A DNA stretch of 12,939 nt from BS750m-G62 sp964577175. GTDB taxonomy: Bacteria; Planctomycetota; Phycisphaerae; FEN-1346. Positions 6,808 through 12,939 of this stretch are shown here, one piece after another. The notes under the pieces were generated by a model. It made no database searches and was not told where the DNA came from. It saw only the letters and a program-made list of their open reading frames with translations. The position numbers and the translations under genes are program-made. The DNA is taken from the NCBI GenBank assembly GCA_964577175.1, contig CAZNYC010000119.1:1-12939 (forward strand). The letters are read 5' to 3'. How positions within the stretch are numbered: position 1 is the stretch's first letter; every line of letters starts with the position of its first letter.

Positions 6808-8337
6808 GTGGCACCGACGCTTCTGGCGACGGCCCGGCACTTCCAGCATATCGATTACGTGGTCCTGGCCGGCTACCTGCTGGTCCTGGTGGGCATCGGC
6901 TGGTACTTCTCCCGCCGCGAGAAGAGCACGGACGACTTCTTTCTGGGCGGGCGGCGGATTCCCTGGTGGGCGGCGGGGCTCAGCATCTTCGGCACCTCCC
7001 TGAGCGCCATTACGTACGTCTCGATTCCGGGCAACGCCTTCCAGGGCGACTGGGTCATGGTGATCGCGCAGGTGTCGCCGATCGTCCTGGTGCCCGTGGT
7101 GACGGCCGTGTACCTCCCGTTCTACCGGCGGCTGAACGTCACCACGCCGTACCAGTACCTCCAGAAACGGTTCAACACGCCGGTCCGGCTGCTGGGCAGC
7201 GCCCAGTGGGTGCTGTTCCAGTTCGGTCGGATGTCGATCATTCTGTATATTCCCTCGATGGCCCTCTCGGCGGCGACGGGGCTGAACGTCTACGTCTGCA
7301 TCCTCGTCATGGGGGTGCTGAGCACGCTGTACACGGTGCTGGGCGGCCTGGAGGCGGTGATCTGGACCGACGCGCTCCAGGTGCTCATCCTGATGGGCGG
7401 GGCGGTGGTCAGCCTCTTCTACCTGGGCGCCGGCGTGGACGGCGGGCTGGCCGGCATCGTGACCGGGGCCGCCGCCCACGACAAGTTCCACACGTTCAAC
7501 TGGACGTGGGACGTGGCCGCCCCCGCCGTCTGGGTCATCGCCATCGGGACGGCCGTCAGCAACTTCGCGGTCTTCACGACGGACCAGGCGCTGGTGCAGC
7601 GGTATATGTCGACGCGGACGCTGGGCCAGTCGAAGGGCGCGCTGTGGACGAGCGTCCTGGGCGGCATCCCGACGGGGCTGCTGTTCTTCTTCCTGGGCAC
7701 GGCGTTGTGGGTGTTCTACCGGCAGAACCCGGCCCTGCTGCCGGAGGGGATGGGCGGCGACCGGGTGTTCCCGCTCTTCATCGTCCAGCAACTGCCGCCG
7801 GGCATCTCGGGCCTGATCATCGCGGGGATCTTCGCGGCGGCGATGAGCAGCGTCGACAGCGGCGTGAACTCGATTTCGGCGGCCGTCACGACGGATTTCG
7901 TCCGCCGGTTCCATCCCGGTGGCGGCGAGCGGTTCTTCCTGCGCCTGGCCCGCGTGCTGGCCGTCGTCATCGGGGCCGTCGGCACGGGCATCGCCCTGGT
8001 GCTGGCCACGTTGGATATCCCGTCCCTCTACACGTTCTTCCTGATGGTGCTGGGCCTGTTCACCGGCGGCCTGGCGGGGCTGTTCGTGCTGGGCCTCTTC
8101 ACGCGGCGGGCGAATGCGTGGGGGAGCCTGGTGGGAGCCGCCGTCAGCATCGCCGTCATGGTCGTGGCGCGCCTGCAGCCGGAGTGGGTGCCCGTGCACA
8201 AGTTGCTGTACGGCCTGGTGAGCCTGGCCGTCTGCGTCGGCGTGGGATACGTGGCGAGCCTGGTCATCCCGGCGGCCGGGAAGTCCCAGGCCGGGCTCAC
8301 GGTCTTCACGGCCGGGGATGAGGCCGACAGGTCCTAG
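6808..8337 (+). CDS. Sodium:solute symporter (SSS / SLC5 family)
   Basis: This is an inner-membrane protein of 509 residues expected to couple uptake of a sugar, amino acid or similar solute to sodium entry. It has about 13 hydrophobic segments, beginning at residues 15-33 and ending near 465-488. Family hallmarks are the DDFFLGGRRIPWW loop (42-54) leading into a second helix with GTSLSAITY, the GGLEAVIWTDALQ signature (179-191), TDQALVQRYMS (258-268), and a serine-rich helix AAAMSSVDSGVNSISAAVTT (343-362) that should contribute to the sodium site. Start: GTG at 6808 with GGGAAGGA ending 6 nt before it. The frame extends further upstream but only into repeat DNA. Length is normal for the family. 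The substrate cannot be read from sequence. The GH2 gene upstream suggests a sugar; the convergent murQ/anmK pair makes an amino sugar conceivable. Confidence 0.93.
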   Translation: MAPTLLATARHFQHIDYVVLAGYLLVLVGIGWYFSRREKSTDDFFLGGRRIPWWAAGLSIFGTSLSAITYVSIPGNAFQGDWVMVIAQVSPIVLVPVVTAVYLPFYRRLNVTTPYQYLQKRFNTPVRLLGSAQWVLFQFGRMSIILYIPSMALSAATGLNVYVCILVMGVLSTLYTVLGGLEAVIWTDALQVLILMGGAVVSLFYLGAGVDGGLAGIVTGAAAHDKFHTFNWTWDVAAPAVWVIAIGTAVSNFAVFTTDQALVQRYMSTRTLGQSKGALWTSVLGGIPTGLLFFFLGTALWVFYRQNPALLPEGMGGDRVFPLFIVQQLPPGISGLIIAGIFAAAMSSVDSGVNSISAAVTTDFVRRFHPGGGERFFLRLARVLAVVIGAVGTGIALVLATLDIPSLYTFFLMVLGLFTGGLAGLFVLGLFTRRANAWGSLVGAAVSIAVMVVARLQPEWVPVHKLLYGLVSLAVCVGVGYVASLVIPAAGKSQAGLTVFTAGDEADRS

Positions 8338-8352
8338 ACCGACCGGATGGAA

Positions 8353-8380
8353 GCGCGGCGGGTCTTCGCGCCCGCCGCGC
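8353..8380 (+). terminator. Hairpin 15 bp after the symporter stop, possible terminator
   Basis: GCGCGGCGGG (8353-8362) pairs perfectly with 8371-8380 around an 8-nt loop. Its position just beyond the stop codon suggests transcript termination or 3'-end protection, but no T tract follows, so it is not a classical intrinsic terminator. Confidence 0.4.
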
Positions 8381-8419
8381 GCAACACGGGCGCCGCGCGC
8401 CCAACGCCAGCCGCGTGAA

Positions 8420-8448
8420 GCGCGGTGGCCTGCGGAGAACCACCGCGC
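8420..8448 (-). repeat. Hairpin repeat copy 2 with CCTGCGGAGA loop, just after murQ
   Basis: GCGCGGTGG (8420-8428) pairs perfectly with CCACCGCGC (8440-8448) around the 11-nt loop CCTGCGGAGAA. It begins 15 bp beyond the murQ stop on the minus strand, mirroring the hairpin after the symporter, so the two could separate convergent transcripts. No T tract follows. Loop and stem match the copy at 6709-6736. Confidence 0.55.
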
Positions 8449-8463
8449 CACACCCGATGCGGG

Positions 8464-9360
8464 TCACGTCTCAAGCACCTCCCGCAGAAACCCCCGGGCC
8501 TTTGACAGAAGGCGGCGGGCCTGGGCGCACGTGACGCCCCGCTCGTGCATGACGATGGCCGTCTTCGTCTCGCCGTCGGCCCGCTCGAGCAACTCCCGGG
8601 CGGCGCGGCGGTCGACGCCCGTGACGGTCATCACGATCCGCTCGGCCCGGTCCTGGAGTTTGGCGTTCGTCGCCTTCAGGTCGACCATGAGGTTGTCGTA
8701 GACCTTGCCGAGGCGGACCATCGACGCGGTCGTCAGCGTATTCAGCACGAGTTTGGTGGCGGTGCCGGCCTTCATGCGGGTCGACCCCGTCACCACCTCC
8801 GGGCCGACGACCGGACAGATGACGACGTCCGCCTCCACCTGCCGGCGGACCTCCGGCGAACAGGTGACGAAGACCGTGGCGGCCCCCAGGGCCCGGGCCC
8901 GCTCCACGGCCCCGCGGACGTACGGCGTCAGGCCGCACGCCGCCACCCCGACGACCACGTCCTTCTCCGAGACGCGTTTGGCGTCGACGGCGCCCCCGCC
9001 GTCGTCGGCGACGTCCTCCAACCCTTCGGCCGAGCGGACGAGCGCGGGCCGCCCCCCCGCGATGATGCCCTGGACCATCGTGGGCGGCACGCCGAAGGTG
9101 GGCGGGCACTCCGAGGCGTCCAGGACGCCCAGCCGGCCGCTCGTCCCCGCGCCGACGTAGATGAGCCGCCCGCCGCGCCGGAACCGTTCGACGATGAGGT
9201 CGACGGCCTCGGCGAGGCGGTCGCGCTCCTTCGCGACGGCCTCCGGCACGCGGCGGTCTTCGCGGTTGATGATCTCCACGAGGCCCGCCGCGTCCAGCCG
9301 GTCGATGCCGCGCGTGCGCGGGTTCCGCTGCTCGGTCGTCAGTTTCGATCGGTCGTTCAT
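8464..9360 (-). CDS. murQ: N-acetylmuramic acid 6-phosphate etherase MurQ
   Basis: This cytoplasmic enzyme removes D-lactate from MurNAc-6-phosphate, giving GlcNAc-6-phosphate, in peptidoglycan recycling or MurNAc use. At 298 residues it has the normal family length. A SIS sugar-isomerase domain contains GRLIYVGAGTSGRLGVLDAS (64-83) followed by ECPPTFGVPP, and E84 fits the family catalytic glutamate. E115 in AEGLEDV fits the second one. TGSTRMKAGTATKLVLNTLTT is the conserved later SIS segment. The helical C-terminus carries VTGVDRRAARELLERADGE, typical of the family. Its ATG overlaps the anmK stop codon as ATGA, which indicates translational coupling, and no strong ribosome binding site is seen. 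Order anmK then murQ follows the reaction order. Confidence 0.96.
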   Translation of the reverse strand: MNDRSKLTTEQRNPRTRGIDRLDAAGLVEIINREDRRVPEAVAKERDRLAEAVDLIVERFRRGGRLIYVGAGTSGRLGVLDASECPPTFGVPPTMVQGIIAGGRPALVRSAEGLEDVADDGGGAVDAKRVSEKDVVVGVAACGLTPYVRGAVERARALGAATVFVTCSPEVRRQVEADVVICPVVGPEVVTGSTRMKAGTATKLVLNTLTTASMVRLGKVYDNLMVDLKATNAKLQDRAERIVMTVTGVDRRAARELLERADGETKTAIVMHERGVTCAQARRLLSKARGFLREVLET

Positions 9361-10529
9361 GATCCCGGTACGATCTTGCCCAGCACCACGGGCCGGTCGG
9401 CGCCGGTGGCGGCCGGCAGGTTGCCCGCCCGGCCCCGAATCGTGGCGGCGGCCAGGAGGGCAAACGATACCGCCTCCTTGGCGTCGGCGTCCAGGCCCAC
9501 CTCGTCCGTCAGACGGACCGGCGCGGGGGCCAGTGCCTGGCGCAGCCTCTCGACCAGGGCGGGGTTGCGCGCCCCGCCGCCGCAGAGAATCACTTCGTCC
9601 AGGGGCCCCGGCAGCCGCCGGCAGGCCCGGGCAATCGCCTGCACGGTGAAGGCGGCGGCGGTGGCCACCAGGTCCGCCTCGCCGAGCCCCAGCGCCTTGC
9701 CGCGCTCGACCAGGTCATCGACGAACGCCGGGCCGAACGCCTCGCGCCCCGTCGACCTGGGCGGCCGGCGCCGCAGGAACGGGTGCCGGAGCAGTTCGCC
9801 CAGCAGCCCGTCGTGCGCGCGGCCGGCGCGGGCGCGGCGGCCGCCGGCGTCGAACGTCTGCCGCCCGCCCGTCATCCGCTGGACGAGGCCGTCCATGACC
9901 ATGTTTCCCGGCCCGGTGTCGAAGGCGAGGACGTCGTCCGGCCCGCCCCCGGCCGGGAGGTACGTCAGGTTGGCGATGCCGCCGAGGTTGCACACCACGC
10001 GGCTGCGGCGCGGGTGGCCGAACAGGAGGAGGTCCGCCTGTGGCACGAGGGGCGCCCCCTGGCCGCCGGCGGCCATGTCGCGCGGACGGAAGTCCGCCAC
10101 CGTGGGGAGGCCCGTCCGCTCGGCGATGACGCACGGTTCACCGATCTGGAGGGTCGAGCCGATCCGCCGCCCCCGAAATCGCCGGCCCAGCGGCAGGTGG
10201 CGGACCGTCTGCCCGTGCGAGCCGACCAGGTCCACGCTCCCGAGGGGGACGCCCTCCTCCTCGGCCAGGCGGACGGCCGCCTCGGCGAACAGTTCGCCCA
10301 ACACGACGTTCGCATGGCAGAGGTCGTCCACGGGCGCGGCCCGCGGGCCGCACAGGTCCAGCACCATTTGCCGGACACGCGGCGGGTAGGGGAAGGTGCG
10401 GAACGCGAGCACCCGCACGTCCCGGCCGCGCGAGGGCACGTCCACCGCGGCCGCGTCGATGCCGTCGGCCGACGTGCCGGACATCAGCCCGATGACGCGA
10501 AGGGTCCGCTTTTTCCTCAGCCGCCACAT
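9357..10529 (-). CDS. anmK: Anhydro-N-acetylmuramic acid kinase AnmK
   Basis: AnmK hydrolyses the 1,6-anhydro bond and phosphorylates anhydroMurNAc with ATP, producing MurNAc-6-phosphate, the substrate of the adjacent murQ product. The 390-residue protein shows family motifs in order: GLMSGTSADGIDAA (14-27, phosphate binding), GSHGQTVRH (103-111), the VADFRPRDMAAGGQGAPLVP segment (144-163), NLGGIANLTYLP (181-192), FDTGPGNMVMDGL (203-215) with D204 matching the catalytic base, RSTGREAFG, ILCGGGARNP (314-323) and DAKEAVSFALLA. I choose the ATG at 10529 because GGGAGG lies 7 nt upstream; the frame could extend seven codons to a TTG. It is first or second in a minus-strand operon that ends with murQ. 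Confidence 0.96.
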   Translation of the reverse strand: MWRLRKKRTLRVIGLMSGTSADGIDAAAVDVPSRGRDVRVLAFRTFPYPPRVRQMVLDLCGPRAAPVDDLCHANVVLGELFAEAAVRLAEEEGVPLGSVDLVGSHGQTVRHLPLGRRFRGRRIGSTLQIGEPCVIAERTGLPTVADFRPRDMAAGGQGAPLVPQADLLLFGHPRRSRVVCNLGGIANLTYLPAGGGPDDVLAFDTGPGNMVMDGLVQRMTGGRQTFDAGGRRARAGRAHDGLLGELLRHPFLRRRPPRSTGREAFGPAFVDDLVERGKALGLGEADLVATAAAFTVQAIARACRRLPGPLDEVILCGGGARNPALVERLRQALAPAPVRLTDEVGLDADAKEAVSFALLAAATIRGRAGNLPAATGADRPVVLGKIVPGS

Positions 10530-10686
10530 GTGCCGGCCTCCCGTGGGCAAAGCATAGCATCGAGCCCGGCGGGGCGGGAGGAAAAAGCGGCGGCCGCCGG
10601 AGGAAGGGACGGGCCTCGGCGGCCTGAACGCCCCCGGCCAGGGCCACCGTCCCTAACGCAACGCACCACGCCAGGCCGTGTCGCAT
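10530..10686 (-). pseudogene. Orphan signal peptide reading frame upstream of anmK, probable gene remnant
   Basis: An ATG at 10686 preceded by AGGAGG (9-nt spacing) opens with MRHGLAWCVALGTVALAGG and a VQA-AE cleavage site, a convincing Sec signal peptide. The frame then becomes proline- and arginine-rich and has no stop until position 10138, deep inside anmK in another frame. A 182-residue protein overlapping anmK by about 130 codons is unlikely, so this looks like the head of a lost exported-protein gene, or a leader peptide. A 12-bp palindrome (10588-10599) followed on the minus strand by CTTTTT could be a weak attenuator before anmK. The frame differs from anmK, so it is not an N-terminal extension of the kinase. 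Confidence 0.3.
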
Positions 10687-10752
10687 GGCCGCTTGCCTCC
10701 TGCGCACCGTCGGCGATGACGAAAGGCGTATCCGGCCGCCCCGCGGGTCTTC

Positions 10753-10780
10753 AGTGTATCAGCCCCAACCCGGCTGACAA
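10753..10780 (-). promoter_or_regulatory. Candidate sigma-70 promoter of the anmK-murQ operon
   Basis: On the minus strand TTGTCA (10775-10780) and TACACT (10753-10758) are 16 bp apart, matching consensus at five and four of six positions. Transcription would start near 10746, giving a leader of about 217 nt before anmK that contains the orphan signal-peptide frame. Confidence 0.5.
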
Positions 10781-11176
10781 CCCGTTTGTGCGGGCCGGGC
10801 GAAGGCGGCTGCGGCGCGGCGGGTCGGGCCGTGCGGAGGCGTTGGCCGACCCCCACCGCCTGGCACGCTGTGGGTGCGTTGCGGTTTCGCGGTGTCGAAG
10901 GAAGGCGTCGAACCCCCACGGGCCGCAAACCCCCACCCGATACCGACCCGGACGGGGCCGAATCGGCGCGGGACGTTGCACGGACACGCCGGTGCCTGAT
11001 ACCCTTATACGTGGCATCGGAGGCGGCGAATCAGCGAACCTTCCTGCACGGGCGGGCCGCGGGCGATGCCGGGAGGATGCAGGCGGTGAGCCGGGCGGAG
11101 CGCCGCCGGCCGGACAGTGAAACCATCGCACGTAAGGTGCGGGCCCGCGGGTCTCCAGCATGGGCGCGCCTTCCCC
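10781..11176. other. Intergenic leader region before the methyltransferase, with possible structured RNA
   Basis: No convincing gene lies here. A weak plus-strand promoter is possible: TTGCAC (10976-10981), 16 bp, GATACC (10998-11003). Downstream, GGCATCG (11013-11019) can pair with CGATGCC (11064-11070) and CCTGCA (11043-11048) with TGCAGG (11078-11083). These pairings interleave, which is pseudoknot topology. CGCAC/GTGCG forms a further small hairpin at about 11128-11142. I recognise no known riboswitch consensus. ACCCCCAC also occurs three times (10849, 10912 and 10929), with irregular spacing. Confidence 0.35.
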
Positions 11177-11845
11177 ATGACCGACCGAAGATATCATGCT
11201 GCGGTGCTGCGTTACCGTTACCGCCTGCTCAGTCTTTTTTACGCGGCGGTGGACGGTCATCGGGGCCGGGACATCCGCGCGCCGCTGCTGGCGATGCTGG
11301 ACCTCCGGCCCGGGGAGCACGTGCTGGAGGTGGGGCCCGGCAGCGGCCGGGCCCTGGCCGACCTGGCCCGCAGGGTATGGCCCGGCGGGACGGTGGATGG
11401 GCTGGACCTCAGCGCCGCCATGCTGCGCCTGAGCCAGGCCCACGTGCGCCGCAGGGGGCTTTCCCGTCCGCCGGGGCTGGTGCAGGGCAACGCCATGCAC
11501 ATCCCGTTTGCCGACGAGACGTTCACGGCGATATATATGTCGGGGGTCCTTGAACTGTTCGGCCCGGACCAGATTCCCCGGGTGCTTCAGGAAGTGCGGC
11601 GGGTCATGGCCCCCGCCGGTCGGCTGGGCGTGGCGAGCCTCTCGCGAAACGACCTCGAGGCCTGGGCCGCATTCCGGTGCTACGACTGGCTCCAGCAGCG
11701 CGTCCTGGGCGGGTGGAGTTGCCGTCCCCTGTCGGTGATCCCCTGGCTCGAGGACAGCGGCTTCCGGATCCTCTGCCGGCGGACGGTCCGGTTCGGACGG
11801 CTGGTGCCGGTCACCCTGGCGGTGGCCGGGCCGGGACCCGGGTGA
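11177..11845 (+). CDS. Class I SAM-dependent methyltransferase (UbiE/Methyltransf_11 type)
   Basis: The 222-residue soluble protein has a Rossmann-fold methyltransferase core. Motif I VLEVGPGSG (49-57) binds SAM, D77 in GLDLS is the acidic residue at the end of strand 2, NAMHIPFADETFTAIY (105-120) is motif II, and the LQEVRRVMAPAGRLGV stretch (137-152) is the usual post-II helix and strand. The substrate is unknown; similar proteins methylate quinones, lipids or small molecules. Start choice is uncertain. ATG 11177 gives a normal N-terminus (MTDRRYHAAVLRYRYRLLS) but has no clear ribosome binding site, and a GTG at 11117 in the same frame would add 20 residues of non-conserved look. It stands alone, with a possible structured leader before it and a hairpin at its stop codon. 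Confidence 0.88.
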   Translation: MTDRRYHAAVLRYRYRLLSLFYAAVDGHRGRDIRAPLLAMLDLRPGEHVLEVGPGSGRALADLARRVWPGGTVDGLDLSAAMLRLSQAHVRRRGLSRPPGLVQGNAMHIPFADETFTAIYMSGVLELFGPDQIPRVLQEVRRVMAPAGRLGVASLSRNDLEAWAAFRCYDWLQQRVLGGWSCRPLSVIPWLEDSGFRILCRRTVRFGRLVPVTLAVAGPGPG

Positions 11846-11870
11846 CGGCCCGCGCCGGCGCGCCGCCGTC
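11844..11870 (+). terminator. Strong hairpin at the methyltransferase stop codon
   Basis: GACGGC (11844-11849) pairs with GCCGTC (11865-11870), and the inner sequence GCGCCGGCGC is itself palindromic, so a long GC stem forms over the stop codon. No T tract follows. It may act in termination or 3'-end protection. Confidence 0.35.
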
Positions 11871-12118
11871 CGGCTGGGCGGCTGCGCTCGCCCCGGTGCC
11901 GCCGCGCGTCCGGTTGCCGCCCCGATGGGGCGATGAAGAAAACGGATTCGGCGCCGGTGGGGCGGGGGCAGGTCCGTTACGCGAAGCCGAGCACCTCCCC
12001 GGACAGGAAGAAGGCCGGGTCCCCAGGGGCCATGGCGGTTGTCGGCCGGACCAGAAAACCTGTGCCGACGCCCCCACGCCCTCGGCGCGTGCAACCTTTG
12101 CCGGGCGAAGACGTGACG

Positions 12119-12146
12119 TGGTGCCGAAGGAGGGAGTCGAACACCC
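12119..12146 (-). other. Isolated 3' end of a tRNA-Leu-like gene, candidate attachment site
   Basis: Read on the minus strand, the block ends with T-loop TTCGACT, T-stem strand CCCTC, acceptor strand CTTCGGC, discriminator A and encoded CCA, all correctly spaced. Acceptor strand CTTCGGC would pair with a 5' end GCCGAAG, which is typical of tRNA-Leu. The opposite T-stem strand is wrong (GGGTG where GAGGG is needed), and no anticodon arm, D arm or 5' acceptor strand follows at higher coordinates. Similarity to a tRNA therefore stops inside the T arm, as expected at a duplicated att site left by a tyrosine-recombinase element. The inserted DNA would lie to the right. Confidence 0.7.
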
Positions 12147-12574
12147 CTGTTTCTGTAAGTTCTTGTGGCTGCAATCCTTACGAGATAAACCCGCTGCTGG
12201 CAAGGATTTACGGTTTCTATTTGGTTGCGGGTGGCTACGCCTGATTTTGGCTGTCTGTCCTCTGGCGTGGTCACAATTTGGCCACAAGGCCTCTCTCGGC
12301 GGCGCGGCGTAGCAGGACCGGCACGACGCAACCTCTGATGAGCGGCGTCGATGCGCCGCTATTCTGATTGGGCCCCCACGGCCTCGACAAGCAAAATGCA
12401 CGGTCCGGAAAAAGATGGTCCGCTTGCGGTGCGAATGGGTGTCTGTAACGGCACGGCATCCCAATAACTGAATACCGACCGACCGACGAGCACCAGGGAA
12501 ACGACCTCCGGGGCAGAACGCCCTTGACACGGGGCGGTTATGGGCGTCCCTGGAACTCCGGAATTTCCAGGCTA
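12147..12574. other. AT-richer noncoding stretch inside the putative island edge
   Basis: About 430 bp without a supported gene, clearly less GC-rich than the DNA to the left. Close to the tRNA end lies an inverted repeat AATCCTT (12173-12179) / AAGGATT (12202-12208), the kind of arrangement seen near recombinase sites. A minus-strand open frame crosses here without a start or any recognisable domain. It may be the tail of a decayed gene such as an integrase, but that is a guess. CTGGAA/TTCCAG at about 12550-12570 forms a small inverted repeat after the next gene's stop, without a T tract. Confidence 0.5.
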
Positions 12575-12939
12575 CTATCTGAATCCTAGCTCTTGGGCGT
12601 CCTCCCTCATGTCTCGAAGGGCCCTTTCTACAAGCCTAGTGAAGAAGGTCTTCGCACTAGCGAAGCGGCGGGTATCCTCCGGAACCAAGGTTATACACAT
12701 TCGCAAGGCCTCTCTCAGAAATCTGTGAAATACGCTCGGCTGCAAAAGCGACGCGCCTATCTCGCGGGCTGAGCCATGAGAGAACACTGGGGGTTGGAAT
12801 GACTTCTGGCCCTCAGTTGTACCTTCGGCAGGCGCGAGCCCCCCCTTCGCATTGAGGTCGTTCAAAACTGTGTCAGCGGCACTTCTAAGAGCCCCTAACA
12901 AAATGACTTCACGGTCCGCTCAAGGTGTTCCAGCAGATC
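12575..12939 (-). CDS. Unrecognised protein, C-terminal part, probably frameshifted, runs off the window
   Basis: I do not recognise this protein. Two minus-strand frames join here. From the right edge a frame reads DLLEHLERTVKSFC and stops at 12895. A second frame, open from 12919, continues with LLGALRSAADTVLNDLNAK and ends at the TAG at 12575. One additional T in the TTTT run (12900-12903) would fuse them smoothly as ...TVKSFLLGALRSAADT..., so a one-base deletion or sequencing error is the simplest reading. Alternatively a separate gene starts at TTG 12901, overlapping the upstream stop, with no clear ribosome binding site. The segment is mostly helical and charged (e.g. FTRLVERALRDMREDAQELG), with no membrane segment or known motif. 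Its codon use is far less GC-biased than that of the genes left of 12119, consistent with acquired DNA. Confidence 0.55.

Noticed and set aside
11933..12244. Plus-strand frame encoding WCRRRESNTP
   Set aside because: This phrase is the well-known false translation of the antisense of a tRNA 3' end. It supports the tRNA fragment on the minus strand, not a protein.
12285..12716. 13-bp direct repeat CAAGGCCTCTCTC at 12285-12297 and 12704-12716
   Set aside because: A match of this length is expected about once by chance in a window this size, and the second copy lies inside a coding frame.
12823..12829. CTTCGGC as the missing 5' acceptor strand of the tRNA
   Set aside because: It lies about 700 bp away within a coding frame, and no D arm or anticodon arm follows it.
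1..12939. CRISPR arrays, transposase genes and rRNA
   Set aside because: No regular spaced repeats of CRISPR type, no transposase motifs and no rRNA sequence were seen on reading either strand.

Overview
The window is high-GC bacterial DNA, except for a visibly AT-richer stretch from about 12150 to the right edge. The gene set suggests an uncultured planctomycete, perhaps of the Phycisphaerae type: a giant multidomain secreted GH2 enzyme, an SSS symporter, a murQ/anmK pair, and GC-rich palindromic clusters between genes. This placement is an inference from gene style. No rRNA or marker gene is present to confirm it.

Layout from left to right. (1) 1-530 is intergenic and holds a strong intrinsic terminator for the minus strand. 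(2) 531-1190 (-) encodes an exported methionine-R-sulfoxide reductase (MsrB). (3) Divergent from it, 1344-6455 (+) encodes a 1703-residue secreted glycoside hydrolase family 2 enzyme. (4) 6456-6807 is a hairpin-rich spacer. (5) 6808-8337 (+) encodes a sodium:solute symporter. (6) Convergent with it, anmK (9357-10529, -) and murQ (8464-9360, -) form a two-gene operon with an ATGA overlap. Upstream of anmK lie an orphan signal-peptide reading frame and a promoter. (7) 11177-11845 (+) encodes a class I SAM methyltransferase, preceded by a leader that could fold as a pseudoknot. (8) At 12119-12146 (-) lies the isolated 3' end of a tRNA-Leu-like gene, immediately followed by AT-richer DNA. This looks like the distal attachment site of an island that continues beyond the window. 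(9) 12575-12939 (-) is the end of an unrecognised gene, apparently broken by a one-base frameshift.

How the genes may work together: the GH2 enzyme would release sugars outside the cytoplasm and the symporter could import a product. AnmK and MurQ form the known route anhydroMurNAc -> MurNAc-6-P -> GlcNAc-6-P + D-lactate, used in cell-wall recycling. Whether the symporter feeds that route is untested, because it lies on the opposite strand. MsrB is probably an independent periplasmic repair gene. The most interesting items are the tRNA-end island junction, the GH2 C-terminal half with two amidotransferase-like repeats (one split by an insertion), the MsrB lacking its usual resolving cysteine but carrying an N-terminal CxxC, and a hairpin family that brackets the symporter gene.
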